From Amphritea atlantica (GTDB lineage Bacteria; Pseudomonadota; Gammaproteobacteria; Pseudomonadales; Balneatricaceae): a stretch of 64,000 bases of DNA. A program made the position numbers and the translations under genes. The first letter of the stretch is position 1. Each line of letters starts with the position of its first letter. Where the stretch lies: positions 135,039-199,038 of the forward strand of contig NZ_JAHKQE010000013.1 of the NCBI RefSeq assembly GCF_018860855.1, written 5' to 3'. The notes beneath the pieces are model-generated. The model was given only the letters and a program-made list of their open reading frames with translations. It was not told where the DNA came from and did no database searches. Shown here piece after piece: positions 18,692 to 28,669 of the stretch.

Positions 18692-18747
18692 CATGCTGAT
18701 ACATGATTTGATTGTGCGCCGCCCGTGCACTTTGAGAGTACTAAAAG

Positions 18748-19179
18748 ATGACAAACTTACTTAAATCTTTACCAGCACGCTGCTGGGTTATATCACTGGT
18801 TTTTTTTCTGGCGACTTTGGCTGCGGCTCATTTTTTTTCTTCAGAAATATTAACAGCATCTGCCAAGTTAGCGGCTTTGCCATTTCTGATTTGCACCATC
18901 GTTTTTTTCAGCTACTTGGGATTCAAAGCGACCTGTAACCCCATCGGACTTATAGCCATCATCACTATGTTTTTAGCAATCGCATATTGGCAAGCGAGTT
19001 GGACAATTGTTGGTTTGGGACTCTTTTTCTTAGCTATTTGTACTGGAATTAGATTCTTGAGCAGCCAAGTTAAAGATTCGGGTAGAACTTTGAGCATTGA
19101 AGAAAAATGGTATTGGTATAAGCTCCATTCGTTTTTTGATGGCTTTTATCCAAGGTATCCCAAAAGGCAAAAAAAATAG
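18748..19179 (+). CDS. eex: Entry exclusion protein Eex
   Basis: A 143-residue inner-membrane protein, the length I recall for EexS/EexR, with about four hydrophobic segments (first 100 residues) and a basic cytoplasmic tail (FYPRYPKRQKK). Eex in the recipient blocks entry of a second element by recognising donor TraG. It lies next to traG, facing it, as expected. The assignment rests on size, membrane layout and position more than on a motif. Confidence 0.75.
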   Translation: MTNLLKSLPARCWVISLVFFLATLAAAHFFSSEILTASAKLAALPFLICTIVFFSYLGFKATCNPIGLIAIITMFLAIAYWQASWTIVGLGLFFLAICTGIRFLSSQVKDSGRTLSIEEKWYWYKLHSFFDGFYPRYPKRQKK

Positions 19180-19200
19180 CCAGCCCATCACAAGCTGGCT
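19178..19200. terminator. Bidirectional terminator between eex and traG
   Basis: AGCCAGC (19178-19184) pairs perfectly with GCTGGCT (19194-19200) around a 9-base loop. On the minus strand it is followed by seven T residues, ending the traF-traH-traG transcript; on the plus strand TTCTGTTTTT follows, ending eex. The first arm overlaps the eex stop codon. Confidence 0.85.
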
Positions 19201-19211
19201 ACCTTCTGTTT

Positions 19212-22200
19212 TTAGCTCCTTCCTGATGCTTGGTTATAGGCCCTAATATCGATCAAGTTGTTCTGAGCATAATCTCCCGCAAGGGATGCATTTGAGATCA
19301 CTGCAATCTGCTTATCCACAAATGCTTTATCTTCTTCGGACACACTGTCGTGGATGTGAGCGCCACTCTCATCCTTTTGACGATACTCATTTAGCATTTG
19401 TTCCCTTAGGCCAAGCATTTCAAGCGACCAACTCGATGAGTCTTCAGAGTTGAATACGCGCCCCGCCAAACCTTCATTGAAAGCTTGAGCGAACACTTGA
19501 CTTTGAATCGGGGTCAATCCCATTCTCTGCCCTTCGCTGTATGCTTCCTGTTTAAAATCATCGGCATACTGTTCTAAGAACTCACCATATCGATTGTTAA
19601 CTGCTGCACCAAACGCCCCCGCCAACATGGCTTCAGACTTAGTGCCCCAGTTTACTTCGGAAGCATACTGCGAACTCGATCCACTGTATGCATCATTAAA
19701 CCACGTCAATGGGTTTTCCAAAGAGGTTCCTGCATCAACGGCGGCCTTTAACCCATCCCATGTTGATTTGCTGGCCACCGTTGCATTGTGCAAGAAACCT
19801 CGTGAGCCTGGATCTTCAAGTGCTTGCTCCTTGTAACTCTCATAGTCTTCGCCAAAATGATTCAAGGTATGCAGTGCTGCATCAGTATGCTTACCACTGA
19901 AATCACCAATTGCACTGGCGCTGTTGAAAAACATTTCAGCACCAGATACTCCGCTATCATCAGCCATAATGCGAGATCGCCACTGAGAGCCAGCTTCACT
20001 GTTTAGTCCAGATTGATAGGTACTTGTGTCAGAAGCTACAGCCTGCTGGGCTTGTTGCTGATGCGCATTTAACTGTCCATCTACACCAGACAGATTGGCT
20101 TGGTAAGCTGATTGAGCAGAGTTGAACTGCGTTTGTACTGTTGCAGCATCCTCATAGCCGCCCAATACACCCGATTCAACTTGGCTTTGAATACCACCAA
20201 AAGTAGGTGCCGTTGATGACAAGCCTTCATTAGAGCGCGGTTGTATTGAGCGTAAATCGACTCCGGTAGCCATGGCCATAACAGTCATTGCTGCTTGATA
20301 ATCATTGTCTCGTTCAGCGGGCGTAGACGAGTTGCTATAGGTTAAAGACTCCATAGCTGCGGCCACATACGCCTGATTATCATCAGGTAGCAAGCGCTGA
20401 TACATTGGAAGGTTTTCACGTAATCGGTTACCTGCTTCAACATGCTGGTTCATATAGCGACCTAAATAATTCATGACTTCAGGATTATCCGCTGCTAATC
20501 GAGTTAACGTCGCACCATCCGTGTTCCTTTGTCCTGATAGACTGTAGCTGGCCTGATCAAGCTCACTAAAGCGGTTTGATGCCGTGATAACGTCTTGTGC
20601 TGAACTCTGAAGTGACTGATAGTCTTGATTAGACAACGACATCTCAACGCCAGAGCGTCTTGAATCTGAAAGGTCCTTAACCATCGCATCGCGAAACTCA
20701 GCACGTCGTGAATCACTCGATGCCAAGCTTTGCATCTCCCCAGTGAGCGTATTTGCGGTCGTAGACCGAGAACTGCCTTCTGACGACTCAACTTGGCCAC
20801 TAAAGTTACCACCTAGATCCAACCCAGCTCGTACCCTTGATAGTTTTGGTACACGAGATGAATCTGGCTTATCAACTCCAGGCAAATTACCCTGTGGAGA
20901 ATCATTGCCGCCCGTTCCAAGAAGCCTCCCAAGAAAACCCTTATCGGCAACTTCTTTCTCACCGGGATTAGTAATGGTTCCATCGCCACCAACCCTTAGG
21001 CCTCCCGATAACACGCCCGATACCAAGCCACGTACAGCATCTTTTTTATCGTCTCCGAAACCATACCGTGTTTGCAGATCATCAGTAACCTGATTAACAA
21101 CGGCGCTAGATGCGGAATTAGAAGAACCAATCTGACGTCCAACTAAAGAAAGGTTGTCGTAACTTAGCTTTTCACCAAAGGTTCGACTCATGGTATTGCC
21201 AACCTGACGGCTAAAGGCTTGAGTTGCCTGAGTCATGGATTCTTTTGCAGAGCCGACCATTGAACCCACTGCGTTTCCGACAGAGAAACTGCTTAGTAGG
21301 TTTGACGCGCCGGTCATAGCAGAACCCGTAAGGGCAGAATTTTGGAACATTGACTGTGATTGCATTACCGGGGCATTTTTCGCGACATCTGGACTTGCCA
21401 GCTTTTCATCAATGGCATCGCCGTTTTGAAGACGTCCAGCCAAGTGGGTTGCGGTTATTGCTGAGCCATACACGAGCATGAGCGAAATCGCCGGAACACT
21501 CGACGCCAACATGCCGCCAGTAGCTATCCAGGTTTGCAGCACTGAATCCATCTGCATCATCCCGGCAAAAGATGGCACTTCTGTACCTGCAAAAGCATCA
21601 AGTGCCGACATTTTCCCTGCAACGGTTAAATGAATATACAGGTTAATGATGGCCATGACAGGCATCCAAAGTTGAATCCAAAGCAGGATTAACAAGTACT
21701 TCCCGGCCATTCGCATCCCAATTTGGCCAAGGGCAATCACAAAGGCCATCAATGGGGTGATGGCGTAAATGAAACCCTCAAAAAACGTCATCATCGGACG
21801 AACAATACTTTGGAACAGAGTCTGCTCCGCCGCCCATTGGGTATTGCGCTGCTCTATCGCCTGGTTAACCATGACGGCTGCAGTGAAAGCTTGATCATCC
21901 ATATACTTGCCCGTCACGCTTTGCTCATAAATAGGCAAAAGCAACGACGCGGTCATGTACTCTTGGGTGTTAACCGAAGCCAAACCAAGGTTATTCAATG
22001 CATTTCGGATCACGTCATCAGTGTCAGTGGCTGACGAAGTCCCCAATGAGGCTGACAGAACCTGTTTAAGCCTTGGAATGAAGGTTGATTCTGTCATGAG
22101 TTTCAGTTGGCTATAGGCTTCGGTGCAGTCCAGATCGCTACTGCTACCACTGAGCATGATTCGAGTGCCATAAATGCGCGAATCAAACCTAATCGCTGTC

Positions 22201-22781
22201 ATCGGGTTAGGATCACTCAGCACCTGATCGAGGTTCTTTTGGCCGATGTCGATACCAATCAAGGTGCACTCTTTGATGTAGTTAAACCACGATTGCTCGA
22301 TATCCGAGCCGCCGACACGATTTGCATCACCCAACCCAGAGCGATCCATCACCTGTTTTCTCACTTTAATCAGTGACTGTAAACTGGATGCAAAGCCGTA
22401 TTCCGTCATGGCGGGAGTTGAGAAGGCGGTTTCAAACAATCGCGTGATTTGAAAGCCAACAGTAGAAATCGTACTACCTGCGGCAGCAACACCGATGGGC
22501 ACATTATCAACCACTCGAACTTGCCCCGTGTACGCATCCTCAATGCTCACTCGGGTACTGGGTCCAAACATGGTTGCAAAGACTAGCCATGAGACTAAAA
22601 CGTGTTGAAAGTTAATCCCACGACCACCTTGCATCAAGGCCTGAACAGAGACTATCAATACCCCAATGAGCAAGCCAATACGAACCATTGAAGTAAAGTC
22701 GCCTGTACCAGTGATCATCGCGACAGCGTTCAAGACCTGCTCTAAAAAAGCCGAATCCCCGATGGAATAGATTTCCCACAT
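19212..22781 (-). CDS. traG: TraG: mating-pair stabilisation and exclusion-target protein
   Basis: A 1189-residue inner-membrane protein of the F-type conjugation system. Several hydrophobic segments lie in the first 470 residues, followed by a long polar, Ser/Gln-rich C-terminal half. TraG helps assemble the pilus and stabilise mating pairs and is the target of Eex. Residues Pro606-Gly607-Glu608 (in TNPGEKE) fall exactly at the positions described as the exclusion determinant of SXT TraG. It starts 3 bases after the traH stop and is last in the traF-traH-traG operon. Confidence 0.93.
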   Translation of the reverse strand: MWEIYSIGDSAFLEQVLNAVAMITGTGDFTSMVRIGLLIGVLIVSVQALMQGGRGINFQHVLVSWLVFATMFGPSTRVSIEDAYTGQVRVVDNVPIGVAAAGSTISTVGFQITRLFETAFSTPAMTEYGFASSLQSLIKVRKQVMDRSGLGDANRVGGSDIEQSWFNYIKECTLIGIDIGQKNLDQVLSDPNPMTAIRFDSRIYGTRIMLSGSSSDLDCTEAYSQLKLMTESTFIPRLKQVLSASLGTSSATDTDDVIRNALNNLGLASVNTQEYMTASLLLPIYEQSVTGKYMDDQAFTAAVMVNQAIEQRNTQWAAEQTLFQSIVRPMMTFFEGFIYAITPLMAFVIALGQIGMRMAGKYLLILLWIQLWMPVMAIINLYIHLTVAGKMSALDAFAGTEVPSFAGMMQMDSVLQTWIATGGMLASSVPAISLMLVYGSAITATHLAGRLQNGDAIDEKLASPDVAKNAPVMQSQSMFQNSALTGSAMTGASNLLSSFSVGNAVGSMVGSAKESMTQATQAFSRQVGNTMSRTFGEKLSYDNLSLVGRQIGSSNSASSAVVNQVTDDLQTRYGFGDDKKDAVRGLVSGVLSGGLRVGGDGTITNPGEKEVADKGFLGRLLGTGGNDSPQGNLPGVDKPDSSRVPKLSRVRAGLDLGGNFSGQVESSEGSSRSTTANTLTGEMQSLASSDSRRAEFRDAMVKDLSDSRRSGVEMSLSNQDYQSLQSSAQDVITASNRFSELDQASYSLSGQRNTDGATLTRLAADNPEVMNYLGRYMNQHVEAGNRLRENLPMYQRLLPDDNQAYVAAAMESLTYSNSSTPAERDNDYQAAMTVMAMATGVDLRSIQPRSNEGLSSTAPTFGGIQSQVESGVLGGYEDAATVQTQFNSAQSAYQANLSGVDGQLNAHQQQAQQAVASDTSTYQSGLNSEAGSQWRSRIMADDSGVSGAEMFFNSASAIGDFSGKHTDAALHTLNHFGEDYESYKEQALEDPGSRGFLHNATVASKSTWDGLKAAVDAGTSLENPLTWFNDAYSGSSSQYASEVNWGTKSEAMLAGAFGAAVNNRYGEFLEQYADDFKQEAYSEGQRMGLTPIQSQVFAQAFNEGLAGRVFNSEDSSSWSLEMLGLREQMLNEYRQKDESGAHIHDSVSEEDKAFVDKQIAVISNASLAGDYAQNNLIDIRAYNQASGRS

Positions 22782-22784
22782 TGT

Positions 22785-24173
22785 CTATTCCCCCAGCGCT
22801 GTAGATTTAACTGTGTAATAACGCTGTTTGCGAATGGTCTGAATCACTTGGTTAAAATGCGCCAGCAATTCTTGCTCTGAGCCGTATCTTCGCTGCAACG
22901 CAGCGTACTCCTCATTGATTTGGCGACGTGCACGTTCAAGGTCTTCAGTTAACAACTTCGCATAGGCATGATCTTCCACACCGGAGGTACTTCTAGCTGC
23001 ATTGAGCATGTCTTCAACCAATGCTCGGGCCATCTCAACAGCAATAAATGGCGCAGCTCTTGAAGCAAACGACCTAGCGGCCCCTTCATTTAATGCAGAA
23101 AGTGTTCGAATCATGCCGCCAATGCTCGCAGGAGCCGAGGTCATAAAAGCCTTTTCGGTGGTGCTAGCTGCCCCAGTATTTCGAGCAAACTTAAAAATAA
23201 TGCCGTTACTAGAACCTGTACCAAGAAGTAAATTTTCGACCTGAGTTGATAACCCGGTTAGGGTCACGTTAGTGATTGTCGGATTTAGACAGCCGTCTTG
23301 TGTCACTGTGTCACATCGGTACATAGCGACGTTACCGCCATGAATTAGATGCTCAATAGTCACTTTATTGCCATTCAGTCTGGTCAGTTTTGGGGCTTTA
23401 CCTTGGCCATCAGCCGCATTCGCTAAATCACCAACGATGATCGAGCCAGTCACTGACATAACCGCTTCAAGAAAACGTTCATCCCCCGATGCAAACCAGC
23501 TTGATGCCGAATGACGTTTCAGTGCTCGCCAGACCAAATTGCCTTTAATCGTTTTGTTCACATCAGATGCCGCGACACTTGAAGCATTCTCGTAAGGGTT
23601 CTTACCGTTGGATTCACTCCAACTGGTAAAAACGTCTCCAGCCCCTTTAAGTGAGCTCAACATGCTGGCTTCTGTTTGCCCCTTTTTACCAAAAGCAGCC
23701 AGGGTATCGTTCACGACTCCCTGAGCCATTTGACAGGAATTGCCGAAATACTCGTTCAACTGCTGGATTTTCTTTTGTAGTGTCTCCATGTGCTGGGAGC
23801 ATTTCTCACACATAGCACTGAGCGCCAATTGGAATGCATACCCCTTGGCGTTTGCAGCAACAGAGCGAAGTAATTGAACAAACTGATCCGCGTTAACAAA
23901 TGACAAACTTCCAGCGAACATATCAATGCCGCCACAACCGGCTTGGAATGACGGTGGCACCATAGAGACGAGGTTCTCATTCATGATCCTGTTACGAACA
24001 ACAACACTTCCTCCAGATATAACGCCACGTCGTTGACTCTCGAATACACCAGGCGCAGTGCTGTTGGTCATTGAACCAAACAACTGGTTCATCTCCTGTT
24101 GCAAACTTGCTTGGCTCATAGACGAAAAACCAATCGCACAGGCGATTAGCGATACTTGAAATACTTTTTTCAT
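22785..24173 (-). CDS. traH: TraH: pilus assembly protein
   Basis: A 462-residue exported protein with a signal peptide (ending FSSMSQAS at about residue 22), matching F-type TraH in length and features (GGSVVVRNRI, GCGGIDMFAGSLSF, CEKCSQHMETLQKKIQQLNEYF). It acts in the periplasm in pilus assembly and extension with TraF, TraW and TraU. It lies between traF and traG with 2-3-base gaps, so the three are one transcription unit. Confidence 0.93.
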   Translation of the reverse strand: MKKVFQVSLIACAIGFSSMSQASLQQEMNQLFGSMTNSTAPGVFESQRRGVISGGSVVVRNRIMNENLVSMVPPSFQAGCGGIDMFAGSLSFVNADQFVQLLRSVAANAKGYAFQLALSAMCEKCSQHMETLQKKIQQLNEYFGNSCQMAQGVVNDTLAAFGKKGQTEASMLSSLKGAGDVFTSWSESNGKNPYENASSVAASDVNKTIKGNLVWRALKRHSASSWFASGDERFLEAVMSVTGSIIVGDLANAADGQGKAPKLTRLNGNKVTIEHLIHGGNVAMYRCDTVTQDGCLNPTITNVTLTGLSTQVENLLLGTGSSNGIIFKFARNTGAASTTEKAFMTSAPASIGGMIRTLSALNEGAARSFASRAAPFIAVEMARALVEDMLNAARSTSGVEDHAYAKLLTEDLERARRQINEEYAALQRRYGSEQELLAHFNQVIQTIRKQRYYTVKSTALGE

Positions 24174-24175
24174 CG

Positions 24176-25129
24176 TTACAACCCTCCTTGTGCACGCAGA
24201 TAGCGAACAAGGAACTCAGGGTCCTGTAATATCTTTTCGTTAAGCTCTTGGGCTGACATCGCGAGTGACACGCCCGGTTGAACAGGTCTGGTGGCATAGT
24301 AAGTTTGATCGTCAATCCAACCGGCTTGATGGGCTGCAAGAATGATTCGATTATTGAGCTCATCAAGGCTCATTGCGCCCTGGCCAATCGGAGTGATGAC
24401 ATTAGGCGGGTCTACTAAGAAGACCGCTGGAACAGTCGTAACGGACAACGATTGTGCTTGTCCTGAATCGACCTTGTAATTGGGAAACTCTCCACCGGGT
24501 AAAGGCAAGCCATCGACAGCAATAGCAAACACCTCGAAACCGTAGTTCAAGGCCATGGATTCGATGATAGGCGCTTGAGCATGGCAATAAGGGCAATCTG
24601 AACGATAGAAAAAGAACAAGCCAGCCCGTTTTGCTACCTCACCTAAAGCAACATCCCGTTGAGCGCCAGCTTCTCGATCCATCCGATTGGCAGCGTAGGT
24701 CGCCAAGGGCCTGCGACTGATTTCATCCAAAACAGGATCGCCCATGACCACCTGCTGACTAACATCTGCAAACCGTGACCCCTTATCCATCATGACGCGC
24801 TGAAGGTAAAGATAGGCTCTGACATTCTCATTCGTCGGCTCATCAATTGCCTTGTCCATGAACGACTGCATGTGCTCACGAAACCAAGCAGCACTGAAAG
24901 GCTTTAGCCCGCTCTGACTGGACTCAACGGAACCAGACTCCGGCTTTATAAGCTCTTCAGGCTGTTCAGGCTGTTCAGGCTCAGGAATGACCTGATACCA
25001 AAACCAGCCTTCCTGACCACGCTGATAGAATGGACCATCACTGGCAAGGGCGGGCAAGATGAATAGAAAGAAAATAATGATTGGGATGGCCACCCATAGG
25101 ATGAACCAAGGTAACAAAGGGGTTCTCAT
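24176..25129 (-). CDS. traF: TraF: periplasmic thioredoxin-fold conjugation protein
   Basis: A 317-residue protein with an N-terminal membrane anchor (residues about 8-28), a proline/glutamate-rich linker (EQPEQPEE), and a thioredoxin-like domain with CPYC (FYRSDCPYCHAQAP). F-type TraF works in pilus assembly; retention of CxxC suggests redox activity that could help fold the cysteine-rich TraN and TraU. It is first of the traF-traH-traG unit and directly borders the cargo island, the place of hotspot 3 in SXT elements. Confidence 0.9.
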   Translation of the reverse strand: MRTPLLPWFILWVAIPIIIFFLFILPALASDGPFYQRGQEGWFWYQVIPEPEQPEQPEELIKPESGSVESSQSGLKPFSAAWFREHMQSFMDKAIDEPTNENVRAYLYLQRVMMDKGSRFADVSQQVVMGDPVLDEISRRPLATYAANRMDREAGAQRDVALGEVAKRAGLFFFYRSDCPYCHAQAPIIESMALNYGFEVFAIAVDGLPLPGGEFPNYKVDSGQAQSLSVTTVPAVFLVDPPNVITPIGQGAMSLDELNNRIILAAHQAGWIDDQTYYATRPVQPGVSLAMSAQELNEKILQDPEFLVRYLRAQGGL

Positions 25130-25415
25130 TGTCAGCTCCAGAAAATCTCATAGAGCTAACATGCTAAAGATCCCGGTAAGTGTGATTGGCCAGATAGATG
25201 AAGGAATTGTGTGTGTTGCTAAGCACCTTTCCGGTTGACTCGACTTTTTGGGGAAATATGGGAAACTAGCCTGAAAATCACAGAGGGTCCATTTTCTGCA
25301 CCTTCTAGCTAGCTGGGTATAATGGTCTACTCAATATTTTGGCATATCGATGCCGGTTAGGTGAAGAGGAGTTCATCTCATTACTTACGCTCTTTCAGCA
25401 GCAGTAGCTGCTTGG
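25130..25415. other. Left border of the hotspot-3 cargo island
   Basis: This 286-base stretch between traF and the 168-aa gene has no open reading frame I would support. It should hold the promoter of traF-traH-traG on the minus strand and the end of the cargo operon. I see no strong terminator. The left edge of the inserted DNA probably lies here. Confidence 0.35.
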
Positions 25416-25922
25416 CTAAAGTACAAAAAAATCTTCATTTAATTTTTTCCCCCACAGCCTTTCAACAGTGACAATCGTCTTTGGCTGATTTGATGTCACA
25501 ACAAAAACCAGATCACCTACCCAGTAGTAGTCGACATAATTATAGTTATTACTAATAATGCGCTTTACCGTATATTCGTCTTTAAACTTGATTTTTTTCG
25601 CCTTCGAGAAAGCTCGAATAACGGCAACTCTGCCACGGTCAAAATCATCGATGTCAGCTTTAGTTCGTTCAATATAGCGATTAACCGCATGTCGGCTTAC
25701 TTCAACACCTAACATCATACCTTTGGTATAAGAACGCATCTTATTGGCAGATTGTAGGCAACGTGAACAGATAAAGCCCATCACTTCACCATCAGGTAGA
25801 CCTCTCTGGGTCACAGGGTAGAAATCGAGCTTAAATCCCGGAATACCGGGCCAACGTTTGAAGTTACTGGTTACCGGTTTTTCGAAACCGCATATCTTGC
25901 AATGACAAGGCATTTGCAACAT
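25416..25922 (-). CDS. Zinc-ribbon protein with DUF4258-like domain
   Basis: A 168-residue protein. Two CxxC pairs, CKIC at about residues 8-11 and CSRC at about 52-55, could bind one zinc ion. The C-terminal half has the pattern RHAVNRYIER, a hydrophobic strand segment (LVFVVTSN), then KTIVTVE, which resembles DUF4258 domains (a small fold related to RelE/BrnT-like toxins). The likeness is my reading and needs a profile search. It is the last gene of the helicase/dual-GHKL operon, 44 bases after the helicase. The start may be ATG 25922 or ATG 25913. Confidence 0.6.
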   Translation of the reverse strand: MLQMPCHCKICGFEKPVTSNFKRWPGIPGFKLDFYPVTQRGLPDGEVMGFICSRCLQSANKMRSYTKGMMLGVEVSRHAVNRYIERTKADIDDFDRGRVAVIRAFSKAKKIKFKDEYTVKRIISNNYNYVDYYWVGDLVFVVTSNQPKTIVTVERLWGKKLNEDFFVL

Positions 25923-25966
25923 CCTTTAGTTCATCTATCCATTAGCGTTTCAAAAGGGCTTAAGAG

Positions 25967-28669
25967 TTACGACTTTCGGCACCATATTAAAGCCAATGGC
26001 CGAAAATCCGGTACTTTAAATGGGAAGTCAAAACTTTCAATATTAGGTTTAATGATCTCTGATGACTTGTTAACAAAGTCGGCAATTGTTGGCAGCTCTT
26101 TTTGTAGATCCACTGGCTCAGCTTTCTCTCTATTCTCTCTCGGAGCCAGCTGATTAAGTGTTTGGATTAACTCCCAGTCCCGTAAAAATCTCCAGTCTGA
26201 TGTTTCTCTTTGTTGAAGCCCAACCACGGCTTGGCGCATATAACCGGAACGCTCAGTCACGCTATCAAAAACCTGAAAAACGATAATAGGGGCCTCTAAT
26301 TCACTGATGCAGGCCAACGAAACGGGCTGCTCTAATGCAATTTTTAGGGACTTATCAAAGACTTTATGTCCGACGCCAATAATATTCTCTGCTGTTTTTC
26401 CGCCCGGAACATCTCGGTCAAACAACATGTTCTCATATTTTCGCCGAATACCCAGTTCATCCAACCACTCATCAGGGGTTTTAAATGTCAGGCCGGTATC
26501 CGTCGTTAATGGCCGCCGTCTATGAATAGTCAGCATGTTTTCAAAGTATTTTTTAAGCTCGGGCAGATCGACATTCGGAACATCTTTTAAGCCGGACAAA
26601 TCGAAACGTGTCGCGTGGCCTACAAGCGCTTTAGCCGTGTCTATTACAGACCTTCCTCCAAGGGTTTCTGTCGTGTTATCAAACCAGCTATCAAGGCGTT
26701 CTGACTTAAGGCTACCGGATTGACTGAAAAGCTCGTTAAAAACAGAGGTGTCTGACATTCCGAGAACCAGCTGCAGAAGATCTTCTGGCTCGTCCATGGC
26801 TCCAGACAGTGCAGTGGTAATGCGTGCAAGTTTTTCATTCAACAAGTCCCATATTCGGGATTCGACCGTATCAGGGTTACGCAGAGAGATAACATCAACC
26901 GGATGCTGCTGGCCATACCGATTAAGACGCCCAACCCTCTGATGCAGGCGCATCGGGTTCCACGGCAGATCGACATGGATCAGCGAGTAACATTTATCCT
27001 GCAGATCAATGCCTTCGCCACCTGCTTCAGTCGAGATCAGGAAGCGAACCTTGCCTTCATTAAAGCGATCTGCCGCATCGCCACGGGGTATGGAAAACCT
27101 TGCAGTATCACCGTCTGCAAGTTCAACATGCTCAAGCCGTTCATCACCATTGATAAAGGTGACACAATCATGGCCATATTTAGTCATCAGCGCAGACATC
27201 AGCATCGCTTGGGTGGTTTTATATTCTGTAAAAAACAGCACTTGACGGTCTTTGAAGCGTCCATCCAGAATTTCGAGTATTTTTTCGATCTTGGTTTCAG
27301 AGGTTACCTGTTCGGCAGCGGCAACCAAGGCTTCTAAATTTGGAATCTCTGACTCCATCAGGGACAAAGACGCCTCAGCAAGTTTAAGGTCAATCTCTTC
27401 TTCAAGATCACTCAACAACGGAGATTCGTTGTTTGCCTGAGATAACACAGATTTCAGGTCTACCGATAGGTTAATCTTACTCTGGAGCTGAACCCTTTCC
27501 GCACACAGCCTGCCAAGGCGACCTTTTAATGCCCCCCTAATTGCAGCAACAGAGCTTGAAGCAAGCTTTTGCATGGCAATCAACACAAGCATCACCTGAC
27601 GACCTTCCTGAGCCGCAAGTGAAGTAGCATAGGCTTTACCGGTCTCAATAAAATCAGTCAGCAGTTCATAAAATTCGGCTTCTGCATACCGGTAGCTATA
27701 AGTTTCCTGAAAGGTATTGACAGGTTTGAACAGCTTATTACCCTGCATATCGGTTACAAGGCTTTTGTTATTTCTGATCAGAACCTCACTCAAATATTGA
27801 ATCTGCAAATCATCCTCTTTTTTAGGATCAAATAGATCAGGTCTGAGCAGTTTCAACAGCGACCAGAAACCAAAGGACTTACCCCTATGCGGCGTCCCAC
27901 TAAAAAAGATACAGGATTCGACTTTATCCTGTTGAATCAGCCGCTCAACAAAGCGATACCCCAGCGTAGAGCCGCTGGTTTCATCGGCATTTAAGTGATG
28001 CGCCTCATCAACAATCACCATATCCCAAGGCTCGGCTTCCAACATACGCTCATGACGGCCATGCTTATCGGCTCGCAAAGTGGGCAAAGAGGCCACAACC
28101 TGGTTATGCGTATTCCAGAAATCTGATTTTTGCGTGTCTGCTTCGCTTGTATACCGCGCCAGCCTGATATCAAACATCTCTCTCAGCCGTACTTGCCACT
28201 GCTCGACTAAGGACGCTGGGCACAGTACCAGAAGTCGCCGCACCAAACCTTTCGAGAGAAGTGGCCAGAGAATAAGCCCCGCTTCAACGGTCTTACCAAG
28301 GCCAACATCATCCGCAACCAGGTAGCGAATAGGCCACTGCCGCGAGACCTTATGGCACACCCAAAGCTGATGGGGCAATAGTGATATCCGGGAGCGTGAG
28401 AACACCCCCCAAGCATCATTCACAGAATGAATAGCCGCAGCCTGGCACTTTGTAATTACTTTTAGAGGGTCATGCCACTCTCCCTTCGAGACAGCAGCAT
28501 CCAAGCTTATACTGAGCGATAATGAATCGATACTGCACTCTTCCAAACCATGCTCGAAGCGAACAATGGCAGATTTTTCTTTGGCAAATTCAACAGTACC
28601 GGGACCATAGCGCTTATGAATGATGCCGTCACCAGAGTTCAGAGAACGCACTTCAGTAGGCGCAGTCAT
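25967..28669 (-). CDS. SNF2-family helicase/translocase (RapA/HepA-like), cargo operon
   Basis: A 900-residue superfamily 2 ATPase. The N-terminal part (about residues 12-48) looks like a small CarD/Tudor-like barrel. Motif I is GLGKT at 123-127, motif II DEAH at 221-224, motif III SGTPH at about 255, motif V STEAGGEGIDLQ at about 570 and motif VI QRVGRLNRYGQ at about 600. The set is typical of SNF2/RapA translocases that move on double-stranded DNA. About 290 residues follow without a recognised nuclease motif. Its ATG overlaps the stop of the dual-GHKL gene (ATGA), so the pair is translated together. Helicase plus GHKL gene pairs are common in anti-phage loci; defence is inference. Confidence 0.85.
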   Translation of the reverse strand: MTAPTEVRSLNSGDGIIHKRYGPGTVEFAKEKSAIVRFEHGLEECSIDSLSLSISLDAAVSKGEWHDPLKVITKCQAAAIHSVNDAWGVFSRSRISLLPHQLWVCHKVSRQWPIRYLVADDVGLGKTVEAGLILWPLLSKGLVRRLLVLCPASLVEQWQVRLREMFDIRLARYTSEADTQKSDFWNTHNQVVASLPTLRADKHGRHERMLEAEPWDMVIVDEAHHLNADETSGSTLGYRFVERLIQQDKVESCIFFSGTPHRGKSFGFWSLLKLLRPDLFDPKKEDDLQIQYLSEVLIRNNKSLVTDMQGNKLFKPVNTFQETYSYRYAEAEFYELLTDFIETGKAYATSLAAQEGRQVMLVLIAMQKLASSSVAAIRGALKGRLGRLCAERVQLQSKINLSVDLKSVLSQANNESPLLSDLEEEIDLKLAEASLSLMESEIPNLEALVAAAEQVTSETKIEKILEILDGRFKDRQVLFFTEYKTTQAMLMSALMTKYGHDCVTFINGDERLEHVELADGDTARFSIPRGDAADRFNEGKVRFLISTEAGGEGIDLQDKCYSLIHVDLPWNPMRLHQRVGRLNRYGQQHPVDVISLRNPDTVESRIWDLLNEKLARITTALSGAMDEPEDLLQLVLGMSDTSVFNELFSQSGSLKSERLDSWFDNTTETLGGRSVIDTAKALVGHATRFDLSGLKDVPNVDLPELKKYFENMLTIHRRRPLTTDTGLTFKTPDEWLDELGIRRKYENMLFDRDVPGGKTAENIIGVGHKVFDKSLKIALEQPVSLACISELEAPIIVFQVFDSVTERSGYMRQAVVGLQQRETSDWRFLRDWELIQTLNQLAPRENREKAEPVDLQKELPTIADFVNKSSEIIKPNIESFDFPFKVPDFRPLALIWCRKS

